DNA of 51,220 bases, from the NCBI GenBank assembly GCA_018971065.1, contig JAGWVC010000016.1:1-51220 (forward strand), in the 5' to 3' direction. Position numbers and translations under genes: made by a program. Under the pieces are notes generated by a model, which ran no database searches, had not been told where the DNA came from, and saw nothing but the letters and a program-made list of their open reading frames with translations. Of the stretch, positions 1-9,600 are shown piece after piece; positions within the stretch are counted from its first letter, which is position 1, and each line of letters begins with the position of its first letter. Source of the DNA: Sphingomonadales bacterium (GTDB taxonomy: Bacteria > Pseudomonadota > Alphaproteobacteria > Sphingomonadales > Sphingomonadaceae).

Positions 1-42
1 TCCTTGGACTTGACGAACGGGAAACGGAACCGATCCTCACGT

Positions 43-63
43 GTGCGGGCGCCACGCCCGCAC
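43..63. other. Perfect 8-bp hairpin just upstream of the kinase/phosphatase gene
   Basis: GTGCGGGC and GCCCGCAC form an 8-bp stem around a 5-nt loop, ending immediately before the ribosome-binding site GAGGGA (64-69). There is no T run, so it is not a normal intrinsic terminator. It could be the tail of a terminator for a gene left of the window or an RNA structure affecting translation. A GTG at 41 would sit in this stem, which argues against it as the start codon. Confidence 0.5.
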
Positions 64-76
64 GAGGGACGGTGAC

Positions 77-1768
77 ATGCGTGATGACGGCGAACTGGTG
101 GTGGCGGCGGGTTTCGCCAGCGAAACCGGCCCGCGCGCCACCAATCAGGATTTCGGCGGCGTCTGCCTCGGCACCGCCAGCGAACGCGCCCGCCACGGCC
201 TGCTGGCGGCGGTCGCCGACGGGGTTTCCGGCGGCAAGGAAGGCCGCGCCGCGGCCGAACTGGCGGTGCGCGCGCTGGTCGAGGGATTCTACGCCGCGCC
301 CGATACGCTTGGCCCGGCGCTGGCGATGCAGAAGCCGCTGGTCGCCTACAACCGCTGGCTCCACGCCCAGGGCCGGGGCGAGACGATGGCCAACAGCGCC
401 ACCACCTTCACCGCGCTCGCGCTGCGCGGCCGGCGTGCTCATCTCGTCCACGTCGGCGACAGCCGCGCCTGGCGCTTCGCCGCTGGCCGGCTGCACTGCG
501 TCACCACCGACCACGTCCGCCCCGAGCCCGACTTGCGCCACGTGCTGATCCGGGCGCTGGGCATCGAGCCGGAACTGCGGCTCGATCACGGCATGTTCGA
601 ACTGGCCGAGCATGACCGCCTGCTGCTCACCAGCGACGGCATCCACGGCGTGCTGAACCCCAAACGCATCGCCGCCATCCTCGCCGAAAACGCCAGCGCC
701 GAAGCCACCGCCGCCCGCCTCGTCGCAGTCGCGCTGGCCGCAGGCGGGCAGGACAACGCCACCGCGCTGGTGCTCGACGTCGTCCGCCTGCCCGCGCCCG
801 ATCACGACGGCATCCTCGCGGGCCTGTCCAGCCTGCCCGCCGTCATCCCACCGGGCGAGGGTGAGAGCATCGACGGCTTCCGCGTCGAACGCGTGCTCAG
901 CGAAGGCCGCTACGCCGTGCTGCTGGTCGCCATCGACGGCGAGGACGGTAGCCGCGTCGTGCTGAAATTCCCCCGTCGCGACGCGCTCAGCGATCGCGCC
1001 ATGCGCCTCGCCTTCGCCCGCGAGATGCTGGTCGCGCAACGCGTGAAAAGCCCGTTCGTGCTGGCCGCGCACCCGGTCCGCCCCGAACGCCAGACCGCGC
1101 TCTACGGCGTCCAGCCGTTCGTCGCGGGCGAGACCATGCAAGCCCGGCTTGACCGCACCCTGCCGCCGCTGGCCGCTGCCGTCGAACAGGCGGTGCGCCT
1201 CACCCGCGCGGTCGCCGCGCTGCATCGGCTCGGCATCGTCCACCGCGACATCAAGCCCGAAAACGTCATGCTCACCGACGACGGCAGCCTGCGCCTGATC
1301 GATCTCGGCGTCGCCCGCCTGCCCCGCGCCGAGGATTTCCACGGCGACGAGATCCCCGGCACCCCCGGTTTCATGGCGCCCGAACAGTTCGACGGCAACG
1401 CCGGCGACGAGGCCACCGACCAGTTCGCGCTGGGCGTCACGCTGTACCGCTGGCTGACCGGCAAGGCCCCGTTCGGCGAACAGGAAGCCTTCCAGCGCCC
1501 ACGCTTCGGCCGCCCGCCGCCGCCCTCGCGCCACCGCCCCGAAATCCCGAGCTGGCTCGATGACGCCATCGTCACCGCCATCCAGCCCGATCCCGCCGCG
1601 CGCTTCGGCGATGCCGTCGAGCTGCTGCGCGCGCTGGAGGGCGGCGCCGCGATCCAGCCGCGCCACACCCGCCCGCAGCCCTTGCTCCAGCGCGACCCGG
1701 TGCGCTTCTGGCAAGGAGTCGCAGGCCTGCTGGCCATCGCGCTGATCGCCTCGCTGTTCCTGCGCTGA
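77..1768 (+). CDS. Bifunctional PP2C-type phosphatase / Ser-Thr protein kinase, membrane anchored
   Basis: The 563-residue protein has an N-terminal PP2C domain (about 9-235) with its metal-site motifs visible: ADGVSGG (47-53), GDSR (127-130), TSDG (185-188) and GQDN (224-227). A protein kinase domain follows (about 268-530), with a VLKF lysine near 297, HRDIKPEN (389-396), DLG in place of DFG (409-411) and APE (434-436). A single C-terminal hydrophobic segment (about 541-561) should anchor it with both domains in the cytoplasm. The glycine-rich loop (LSEGRYAVLLVA) is atypical. The ATG at 77 is chosen because GAGGGA lies 7 nt upstream. Fused enzymes of this kind are commonly found beside nitrate/nitrite assimilation genes in alphaproteobacteria. 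Here it converges on nasT-nasS, so a role in nitrogen signalling is inferred. Its substrates are unknown. Confidence 0.9.
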   Translation: MRDDGELVVAAGFASETGPRATNQDFGGVCLGTASERARHGLLAAVADGVSGGKEGRAAAELAVRALVEGFYAAPDTLGPALAMQKPLVAYNRWLHAQGRGETMANSATTFTALALRGRRAHLVHVGDSRAWRFAAGRLHCVTTDHVRPEPDLRHVLIRALGIEPELRLDHGMFELAEHDRLLLTSDGIHGVLNPKRIAAILAENASAEATAARLVAVALAAGGQDNATALVLDVVRLPAPDHDGILAGLSSLPAVIPPGEGESIDGFRVERVLSEGRYAVLLVAIDGEDGSRVVLKFPRRDALSDRAMRLAFAREMLVAQRVKSPFVLAAHPVRPERQTALYGVQPFVAGETMQARLDRTLPPLAAAVEQAVRLTRAVAALHRLGIVHRDIKPENVMLTDDGSLRLIDLGVARLPRAEDFHGDEIPGTPGFMAPEQFDGNAGDEATDQFALGVTLYRWLTGKAPFGEQEAFQRPRFGRPPPPSRHRPEIPSWLDDAIVTAIQPDPAARFGDAVELLRALEGGAAIQPRHTRPQPLLQRDPVRFWQGVAGLLAIALIASLFLR

Positions 1769-1808
1769 CTCGCTCCGCCGCATCGGCTTGCCTCGTCTTC
1801 GCGCACGC

Positions 1809-1854
1809 AAAAAAGCCGCCTCGTTCCGGTCCCCTCGGGATCGAATCGGGCGGC
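1809..1854 (-). terminator. Intrinsic terminator of the nasT-nasS operon
   Basis: On the minus strand GCCGCC and GGCGGC pair around a loop that can itself fold, followed directly by TTTTTT (A run at 1809-1814 on the plus strand). It lies about 140 nt beyond the nasS stop codon, in the 222-bp gap between the two convergent genes. A second GC hairpin without a T run lies at 1895-1912 in the same gap. Nothing else is recognised there. Confidence 0.7.
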
Positions 1855-1990
1855 GTCGTTGCCACGCAATGTTGGGTTGACCGGAGGCCGAAACCCGCCC
1901 GTCAGTGGGCGGCGGCTGGTCCAGCCACCCAAAGGCTATGCGAATCGGCCGATTTGGCAAGCGGTTTTTGCATTGCAGCAAAACCCGGGG

Positions 1991-3184
1991 TCAGGGCAGC
2001 CCGGCCAGATAGCCCTGCGGATCGGCCGGATCGAACACCCGCCCGTCGAAAAAGCGGTTTTCCTCCAAAGTCATCGCACCCTGCTGGGTACCCACCTGAG
2101 TCAGCCCGGAAAGGCTGCCCTCCACCTTCGAACTCGCCCCCGGCAGCGGCTCGCCGGTCCCGGTCAGCGCGCTGCGATAGACGTCGGGGCGAAACACCCG
2201 CGTCGCCCGCGCGCACTCGGCCGAATCGAAACTGCCCCCGTCCCACCGCAGCATCTGCGTGTAGAGCCACGCCGCCTGGCTGACCCACGGGAAGTTCGCC
2301 GCCTCGCGATACTGGAACATGAAGTCGGGATAATGCACAGGCTCCTGCCCTTTCGCCAGCAGCAGCCGGTCCGAAATCGCCCGCCGGATCAGCACAGGAT
2401 CGCCATCCAGGTACTCACCGCGAGCCAGAATTGCCGAATTGGTTTCCCAATTGGCCGGATCGACAAAGTGGCGCCCCGCCCGGCACATCGCCCGGATCAG
2501 CGCCTCGTATTCGCCGCGCCGCTCCTCCAGCACGCCCTCGCGCACCGCCAGCACTTTCTCCACGCCGCGCCGCCAGATCTGCGCCGTCGCCAGCACGATG
2601 CGCCCGGCGCCGCGCTCCACCGCCACGCTGTTCCACGGCTCGCCCACGCAGATGCCGTCCACCTCGCCGCTCTCCAGCGCATCGGCGCAGAACGGCGGCG
2701 GCACCGCCACCGTCTCGAACCGCGCCGGATCGACCCCGCAGCCCGCCAGCCAGTAGCGCAGCATGTAGTTGTGGCTCGAATAGCGATGCACCACGCCGAA
2801 CCGCAGCACCCGCTCACGCGCCACCGCCGCCAACGCCGCGCCCACCGCCGCCGGATCACCCAGTCCCGGCGCCGGACTCACCCGGTCGGCCAGATCACAC
2901 CGCAGCGTCACCGCATTGCCGTTCAACCCCAGCACGAACGGCACCGACAGCGGCTGCGCCGGTCGCCCGCGCCCCAGCGTCGTCGCGATCGCCAGCGGCG
3001 CGATCAGGTGCGCGGCATCGCTGTGCCCATAGAGCAACCGGTCCAGCACCGTCGCCCACGAGACATCGCGCACCATCCGCAGCGACAGGCCCTCCTCCTC
3101 GGCAAAGCCATGCTCGCGCGCCAGAATCGGCAGGCAGGCATCGACCAGCGGCAGGAAGCCGATCGCCAGTTCTGTCGCCATCAT
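1991..3184 (-). CDS. nasS: NasS, cytoplasmic nitrate/nitrite sensor (NrtA/CmpA-like)
   Basis: The 397-residue protein resembles NrtA/CmpA periplasmic nitrate/bicarbonate-binding proteins but lacks a signal peptide or lipobox and starts straight into the binding fold (TELAIGFLPLVDACLPILA). That is the signature of NasS. NasS is known to hold NasT in an inactive complex until nitrate or nitrite binds. No ABC permease or ATPase is adjacent, as expected for a sensor rather than a transporter. Its ATG overlaps the nasT stop by ATGA, so the two are translationally coupled. A second in-frame ATG directly follows the first. A minus-strand terminator lies downstream. Confidence 0.88.
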   Translation of the reverse strand: MMATELAIGFLPLVDACLPILAREHGFAEEEGLSLRMVRDVSWATVLDRLLYGHSDAAHLIAPLAIATTLGRGRPAQPLSVPFVLGLNGNAVTLRCDLADRVSPAPGLGDPAAVGAALAAVARERVLRFGVVHRYSSHNYMLRYWLAGCGVDPARFETVAVPPPFCADALESGEVDGICVGEPWNSVAVERGAGRIVLATAQIWRRGVEKVLAVREGVLEERRGEYEALIRAMCRAGRHFVDPANWETNSAILARGEYLDGDPVLIRRAISDRLLLAKGQEPVHYPDFMFQYREAANFPWVSQAAWLYTQMLRWDGGSFDSAECARATRVFRPDVYRSALTGTGEPLPGASSKVEGSLSGLTQVGTQQGAMTLEENRFFDGRVFDPADPQGYLAGLP

Positions 3185-3759
3185 CCGCCTCCCATCAGCG
3201 CGTGCGCGGTCACCACCGCCTCGGCAATCTCGGCAATCCGCTTGTTCTGGTTCATCGCCGCCTTGCGCAGTTCGGCATAGGCCTGCGGCTCGCTGAACCC
3301 CCGGCTGTCCATCAGGATGCGCTTGGCCTTGTCGATCGCATCACGCTCGGCCAGCTTGCCCTGCGCCTCGGCCAGATCGGCCTGCAGTCGCGCGAACGCG
3401 TTGAACCGCCGCACCGCCAGATCCAGCAGCGGGCGGATGCGATGCGGCGCCATGCCATCGACCACATAGGCCGAAACCCCGGCATCCACCGACGCCGCGA
3501 TCGATTCCTCGTCCGACTGATCGACGAACATCGCGATCGGCCGCGCCAGCACCCGGCTGACCGCGAAGTACTCCTCCAGCACGTCGCGGCTGGGATTGCC
3601 CAGGTCCATCAGCACGATGTCGGGCGCGATCTCGCCGATCCGCGCCACCAGCCCGCGCCGCTCACCCACCACGAAAATCTCGCAGTCGTCCAGCACCGCC
3701 AGACCCTCGCGGATCACCTCGGCGCGACTGGCGCTTTCATCGACGATGGCAATGCGCAT
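3181..3759 (-). CDS. nasT: NasT, ANTAR-domain RNA-binding antiterminator
   Basis: The 192-residue protein has an N-terminal receiver-like domain (about 1-120; MRIAIVDES, DIVLMDLGNPS) and a C-terminal ANTAR domain (about 132-188) containing the conserved DAIDKAKRILMDSRGFSEPQ stretch. NasT-type regulators bind paired hexaloop hairpins in the leader of nitrate/nitrite reductase operons and prevent termination when NasS releases them. The target operon is not in the window and probably lies to the left. nasT starts about 50 nt after the LuxC-like gene on the same strand, so it may have its own promoter or be read from upstream. Confidence 0.93.
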   Translation of the reverse strand: MRIAIVDESASRAEVIREGLAVLDDCEIFVVGERRGLVARIGEIAPDIVLMDLGNPSRDVLEEYFAVSRVLARPIAMFVDQSDEESIAASVDAGVSAYVVDGMAPHRIRPLLDLAVRRFNAFARLQADLAEAQGKLAERDAIDKAKRILMDSRGFSEPQAYAELRKAAMNQNKRIAEIAEAVVTAHALMGGG

Positions 3760-3810
3760 GACCCTTTGTGCACTGCACCATCCGGCATTACAACCGTGGT
3801 GAGCGTGCCG

Positions 3811-5229
3811 TCATTCGGGAATGCCGTTTTCGTTGACCATCCAGTGGACGAAGCGGTGCAGCGGATACATCCCGTCCCACGGATTGCCCACGGTGGACGG
3901 CCCCGCCTCGCCCAGCGGCGTCACCCGCTGCGCCCCGCCGGCACCCAGCGCATCGCGGTAATCGGCCATGCGCTCGGGCGGATAGAAGCCGATCGTCTGC
4001 GTCGCCACGTTGATGTACTTCACCGCATCGGCCAGGTCGTCCACGCGCACCACGTTGCCGATCTTGTTGATCGGGTGGAAATCAACCGGCTCTTCCGAAC
4101 GGATCACCAGCCCCTTGCCGTCGGCCTTGCCCCAGACGCCATATTCGTCGTCCAGCATCATCAGCGTCTCGACCTGTTCCTTCAGGTCGCGGTCCAGCGG
4201 GCGAATATCCCCCGAAGCCGCCGCACGCTCGGCAATCTGGCGCTGGAACTTGGCGCAGAAGCGATCGACCTGCTCCTGCGAGCCCTCGACGAACTGGAAC
4301 CGGCTGGCGGCGCACGCCTCCTGATTCAGCATCATCAGGTCGGCGGCGGCACGGCTCGCCATCTCGTCCATCTTCTCCTCGCTCGCCAGCCCCTCGCGCC
4401 CGATCATCGAGATCGAGGTCTTAGGATCGAACGACACAAGCTGGAACCCCGGCCCCAGATACTTGACGACGTTGTTGATCGCGTCGCCGCCGCCCCAGGC
4501 GACGATCCGGTCGAAATACTGCGGACGGTACAGCACGTTCTCCACCGCCGCATCGCCGCCGCGCCAGTACACGGCGGACATCGACTTCACGATCGGATGC
4601 TCGGGGTCGATCGCCGCCATCGTCCGCAGGATCGCCACCGTATAGAACGGATCGGCCGACGACATCTTGAACAGGTTCACCGCCTTCACCAGCGCGCCCT
4701 GCGCGATCGACTTGATCGCCACCCCCGGCGAATTACCCGGCAGCACGTGAATCAGGCGGGGCGCACAGGCCCGCACCCACGAGCGGCGGCCGGTGAAATC
4801 CTCCTTGGGAATCCACTGATCCAGCGCGCGCGGATCGGGGAAATTCTCCTTCAGCTCGGCTTCCAGGATGCGCCGGTCCAGATAGGCGACGGCATGGCGG
4901 CTGACGTTCTCCACCACGCTGCGCGGCAGGATGTGCGTGGCGGCCATGCGCTCGAAGCACTCGTTGACGAATTCGTTATCCGGCGCGACGATCCGCTGCC
5001 CGGTCTCCACCAGGAAGTCGATGATCTCCTTCGTCGGCACGTTCAGCAGCGGCGGCACTTCGGTGCGCGGCGGAATCGCCTTGCCGAACGGAATCGCGGC
5101 GGTGGCGAACGTGACGCCCAGGTCGCGCGACTTGTGGACGATGTCGCTGCCTTCGATCACCTCGCCGCGCACGAAGATCGGCGCGGAAACGATCGGCTCA
5201 CCGGTGGTGGTCTCAGTCTGGGCGTTCAT
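3811..5229 (-). CDS. LuxC-family acyl-CoA reductase
   Basis: The protein belongs to the LuxC family (fatty acyl-CoA/acyl-protein reductase, aldehyde-dehydrogenase fold), which reduces acyl thioesters to aldehydes with NADPH. Visible features are the LPGNSPGVA cofactor-loop region and a likely catalytic cysteine in NQEACAAS (about residue 306 from this start). Length (472 residues) fits the family. Three ATGs lie close together at the 5' end. The third (5229) is chosen because GAGG lies just upstream of it; the longest frame begins at 5241. No luxAB, luxD or luxE lies nearby, so bioluminescence is not implied. The aldehyde product and partner enzyme are unknown. An inverted repeat in the promoter region suggests a dedicated regulator. 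Confidence 0.82.
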   Translation of the reverse strand: MNAQTETTTGEPIVSAPIFVRGEVIEGSDIVHKSRDLGVTFATAAIPFGKAIPPRTEVPPLLNVPTKEIIDFLVETGQRIVAPDNEFVNECFERMAATHILPRSVVENVSRHAVAYLDRRILEAELKENFPDPRALDQWIPKEDFTGRRSWVRACAPRLIHVLPGNSPGVAIKSIAQGALVKAVNLFKMSSADPFYTVAILRTMAAIDPEHPIVKSMSAVYWRGGDAAVENVLYRPQYFDRIVAWGGGDAINNVVKYLGPGFQLVSFDPKTSISMIGREGLASEEKMDEMASRAAADLMMLNQEACAASRFQFVEGSQEQVDRFCAKFQRQIAERAAASGDIRPLDRDLKEQVETLMMLDDEYGVWGKADGKGLVIRSEEPVDFHPINKIGNVVRVDDLADAVKYINVATQTIGFYPPERMADYRDALGAGGAQRVTPLGEAGPSTVGNPWDGMYPLHRFVHWMVNENGIPE

Positions 5230-5244
5230 GGTCATCCTCATGGC

Positions 5245-5271
5245 TTAATGGCAACCATTGCGTTTCATTAA
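5245..5271. promoter_or_regulatory. Nested inverted repeats in the LuxC/permease divergent promoter region
   Basis: AATGG-CAA-CCATT (5247-5259) is a perfect inverted repeat, and TTAATG (5245-5250) is mirrored by CATTAA (5266-5271). They lie directly upstream of the LuxC-like start and within the 121-bp divergent gap before the permease gene, where an operator for a dimeric repressor would be expected. The cognate regulator is not identified. Confidence 0.4.
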
Positions 5272-5350
5272 TCCAACATCGGGGCATTTGGCAAGCCCGA
5301 ATCATTCACGGCTTGCGAACCGGGCGCGAAGCGGCAACACCTGAACCCGC

Positions 5351-6652
5351 ATGAACACCCCGCCCACCCCCGCCCAGCGCCCGTTCGGCATCTGGACCGC
5401 CGTCTCGCTGGTGGTGGGGTTGATGGTCGGGGTCGGCATCTACAGCCTGCCCGCACAACTGGCGAACTTCGGCTGGACGGCGGTGGCCGCCTGGGTTCTG
5501 GCCGGGCTCGGCACGCTGGCCTGCACGATCCCGCTGGCGCGGCTGGTCTCGGCCCGCCCGGCCGATCCGAACCTGCTGGTGATCTGCGGCGCGGTGCTGG
5601 GGCGCTGGGCCGGACTGATGAACGGGTGGGCCTACTGGGTCTCGCTCTGGTGCGGCAATGCCTTCATCGCCACCGTCGCGGTCGCCTATGCCGCCAGCCT
5701 GATTCCCGGCTATCACCCCTCGAACCTGGCGATCGGCCTGCTCGGCTCGGGCCTGCTGGTGGCGGTGTGCGCGGTCAACCTCGCCGGCATCCGCGAGGCC
5801 GGCCGCGCCCAGGTCCTGCTCACCACGCTCAAGCTGCTGCCGCTGGCGGCGGTGCTGGTCATGCTGGTGCAACTCGCCGCCTCGCCCCGGCTGCATTTCA
5901 CCGGCCTGCCGCTCGCCCCGTTCCGGCTCGGCCAATTGACCCCGGCGGTGACGATGGCGTTCTTCGCGCTGCTCGGCTTCGAATGCGCCGGGCTGGTCGC
6001 GGAACGGGTTCGCGATCCCGCGCGCAACATCGCCCGCGCCACGGTGCTGGGCATGGCCGGCACCACGCTTGTGTACCTCATCGTCAGCACCGGCATCGCC
6101 CTGGCCCTGCCGCACGCCGCGCTCGCCGCCTCGTCGGTCCCGGTTGAGGATTTCGCCACGCTGATGTGGGGGCGCGGCACCGGCGCGCTGGTCGCGCTGT
6201 TCGCCGCCATTTCCGGCGCCGGCGCCATCAACGCGCAGACGCTGCTGATGGGCGAAGTCCCGCTGGCGCTGGTCCGCGCCGGCCATCTGCCAAACTGGAT
6301 CGCCACCCCTAACCGCCACGACGTCGCCGCCTGGCCGCTCGTCGCCGGCACCCTGCTGGCAGTGCTGCTGCTGCTGGGATCGGCCACCACGCTCGGCGCC
6401 AGCCTGATGGCGTTCCTGCTCAAGCTGACCACGGCGGTGTCGATCTGGCTCTACATCGCCATCTGCCTCGCCGCGCTCAGACTCGGCCTAGCCCGCGCGT
6501 GGGCGATCGCGGGCACGCTGTTCTGCCTCGCCGTCCTCTACGGCGCGGGCCTCGACGTCGGCGGCCTTGCCATCGTGCTGATGCTGGCCGGCGTGCCGCT
6601 CCACTGGCTGGCGACGCGGCTCGGCAGCCGCCTTCAGCCTTCCCTGCCGTAA
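5351..6652 (+). CDS. APC-superfamily amino-acid permease/antiporter
   Basis: The 433-residue, very hydrophobic protein has about 12 membrane helices. Its N-terminal signature (GIWTAVSLVVGLMVGVGIYSL) matches the unwound TM1 substrate-binding segment of APC transporters. The closest recognisable types are AdiC/YjeH-like amino-acid antiporters or exporters, which act in the inner membrane. Substrate cannot be told from sequence. Its 3' end overlaps the convergent Pls/PosA-type gene by 19 bp. Because that neighbour activates an amino acid, the permease may move the same amino acid or its product; this is inference. Confidence 0.85.
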   Translation: MNTPPTPAQRPFGIWTAVSLVVGLMVGVGIYSLPAQLANFGWTAVAAWVLAGLGTLACTIPLARLVSARPADPNLLVICGAVLGRWAGLMNGWAYWVSLWCGNAFIATVAVAYAASLIPGYHPSNLAIGLLGSGLLVAVCAVNLAGIREAGRAQVLLTTLKLLPLAAVLVMLVQLAASPRLHFTGLPLAPFRLGQLTPAVTMAFFALLGFECAGLVAERVRDPARNIARATVLGMAGTTLVYLIVSTGIALALPHAALAASSVPVEDFATLMWGRGTGALVALFAAISGAGAINAQTLLMGEVPLALVRAGHLPNWIATPNRHDVAAWPLVAGTLLAVLLLLGSATTLGASLMAFLLKLTTAVSIWLYIAICLAALRLGLARAWAIAGTLFCLAVLYGAGLDVGGLAIVLMLAGVPLHWLATRLGSRLQPSLP

Positions 6653-9600
6653 ACCCGCGTCGGCACGCCCTGGTAATCCACGCCGGGCAGCAGATGCTCT
6701 TCCTTCATGATCACGCTGTGCGGCCCCACCCGCGCGCCTTCGCCCACCACCGCACCATAGAGCGGCACCGTGCCCCGGCTGACGGTGGCGCCCTTGCCGA
6801 TGCGGACATGCCCCACCTTCAGCACCCGGTCCTCGAAGGTATGCGCCTGGAAATAGGGCGATGCCGTCGCGCCGTCCTCGATGAAGATCATGTCGGGATC
6901 GACCACTTGCGCGAACTCAGGCCCCAGCACCACGCCCTTGCCGATCCGCAAGCCCATCGCCCGCAGGTACCACGGCAATAGCCACGTGCCTTCCAGCCGC
7001 ACCAGCACCGCATAGGCCCACTGCGCCCAGGCGACATAGACGAAGTCCCAGCGGCTGCACCAGCATGACCACAACGCGTGCTGCCCCGGCTTCACCCGCC
7101 CGATCAGCACCCATTTCAGCACTGTCACCGCCAGGCACAGCGCCACCAGCACCGCCAGCGTCGCCCCCGGCAACACCGCTGCGAACATCGCCATCGCAGA
7201 CGCCCCGCGCGCATGCGCCAGCACCGCATACCACCCCGCCCCCAGCAGCAGCGGCAGGATCGGCAGCGCAAACCGCGCCAGCTCCCAGATCACCCGGTTG
7301 GCATAGCGGATCGGCGACGGATCGTGCGTCATGCGGCGGTCCACCGCCACCACCTCGCGGCGCGGCAGGTCGAAGCTCGGCTGCCCGAACCGCGCGCCCC
7401 CCGATTTGATCTTCGCGCCTTCGGCCAGCGTGGCGATGCCGAACAGGATATCGTCTGGCAATTGCTCGCCCGCCGGCACCACGGCGTGATTACCCAGGAA
7501 CGTGTTACGCCCCAGGTGCGTGTGCGCCAGCGTCACCGTCCCCGCCTGCGCGTGCCCGCCACCCAGATAGATGCCATCGGCAAAGAACGTCTCCGCACCG
7601 ATCGTCACCAGCTCGGGCACCACGTCGATGATCGTGCTGATCTCGCACTTCGGCCCGATATCCATCCCGGCCAGCTTCAGCCACTTGGCATAGAACACCG
7701 TGCCCGACAGCCATTCCCCGGCCTGCCGCACCATATCGGCCTTCAGCGCCGCGCGGATATGCGCCCCGCACCAGCGCGGGATCGTCCCCGGCTTCACCCG
7801 CCCGATCATCCGCAGCAGCAGCGCCTGCCACACCAGCGTCACCGGCGTCGCCACGAACGTCAGCCCCAGCAGCAGCGCGATGATCCGGCCCGAAAACACC
7901 GGGTTCCACAGCCACCGCCACACCGCGTTGACGTCCACCCCCGCCGCCCAGCACAGGCCGACAGCCAGCAACGCCGCCGGCAGCGCCGCCACGAACGCCA
8001 TCCCGCCATCGGCCAGCGCCATCAGCCCATCATGCGCCCACGGCGCCATCGCCGTCACGCCGGGATCGACCGCCTTCGCCGCCGGCGCTATCCCCGCGGG
8101 CACCGCCGGCACCCCGCTCCACAACGCGCCATCCGGCACATGCTGCCCCGGATTGAGGATCGACAGCGCGCCCAACTGGCTGCCCGCCCCCATGCTCGCC
8201 CCGCCGCACAGCCCGGCGCGCGTCTGCAAGGTCGCCCCCCGGCCCAGCGTCACCGGACCGACGACAACGTCGCCGCGATCCAGCTCGACCAGCCCCAGCA
8301 CGCCATCGACACCCACGGCCACGTCGTCCTCCAGCACCAGCAGGTCCCACCCGCCGCGCCGCAGTTCCACCCCCGCGCCGATATGCACGCCCTGCCCGAT
8401 CGTCGCCCCCAGCGCGCGCAGCACGCTCAGTTGCATCCGGCTGCCCTGCAGCATTCCCCAGGGAATCAGCCGCGCCAACTGCACCACCAGCCAGTGCCGC
8501 GCATACCAGCTACTGCCCACCGGGCTGCGGATCGCCCGATAGCGCCCGATCAACACCCGCTTTGCCAGCACGGCCAGACCCACCGACAGCGGCAGCCACA
8601 GCAGCGCCGCCGCCGCCGCCAACAGCGGCGACAACACGATGAAGCCCACCAGCCCCAGCCGCCCGAACAGCAGCGGAAACACGATGAAGGCCAGCACCCA
8701 CGACGCCCACGAACCCACGCAGACCATCGCCAGCAGCCATGCGGTTTGCACCAGCCCGGTCAGCAGCGGCCGCCGCACGCCTTCGCGCTGCCCGATCTCG
8801 GCCCGCGCCAGGTCCTCGCTCGGCACCGCGCGATCTGCCCGCAGCGCCAGCGCGCGGATCGTCCGTGCCTCATAGATGTCGCTGACCGTGATCCACTCGG
8901 TATGGTCATGCTCGCGCAGCAGCGTCACCAGCATCGCCGCGCTCAGCGAATCGCCGCCCAGCCCCTCGAAGAAGTCGGCGGTCACCGAAACCCCGTCGGG
9001 GCGCTTCAGAATATCGGCGGCGGCCGCTGCCAGCAGCGTTTCCACCGGCCCCTCGGGCGCCACGATCTCACCCTCGGCCACCGGCGCCAGCGCCAGTTCG
9101 GGCAACGCCTTGCGATCGAGCTTGCCGCCCACCGTGGTCGGCAGTTCGTCCAGGAACCCGATCCCGCGCGGCACCATGTAGCCCGGCAGCGTCCTCGCCA
9201 GTTCCGCGCGAAGCGCATCGCCATCGGGGGCATCACCATCGGCCGCATCGCCATCCGGCACCACCCAGGCCACCAGTTCCTGCACCCCGGCCTCGCCCTG
9301 CAACCGGCACGCCGCCGCGCGCACCCCGGCCATGCCGTCCAGCCGCGCCTCGATCTCGCCCAGCTCGATGCGATAGCCGCGCAGCTTCACCTGCGCATCG
9401 ATGCGGCCGTGGTAGTGGTAGTCGCCATCCGCATCGCAATGCACGAGGTCACCGGTGCGATAAACCCGCCCCAGCGTCGGGTGATCGACAAACTTCTGCG
9501 CGGTAAAATCCGGCAGATTGCGATAGCCGCGTGCCAGCCCCGCCCCGCTCATGCACAATTCGCCCTGCGCGCCCGCCGACACCGGCTCCAGCGCCTCATC

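Noticed and set aside
41..76. GTG at 41 as start of the kinase/phosphatase gene
   Set aside because: It lies beside a hairpin and lacks a ribosome-binding site; ATG 77 has GAGGGA at the right distance.
3811..5229. Bioluminescence operon suggested by the LuxC-like gene
   Set aside because: No luciferase, acyl-transferase or acyl-protein synthetase genes are near.
2431..5271. Long plus-strand open frame opposite nasS, nasT and the LuxC-like gene
   Set aside because: Spans three well-supported minus-strand genes and has no recognisable domain; GC-driven shadow.
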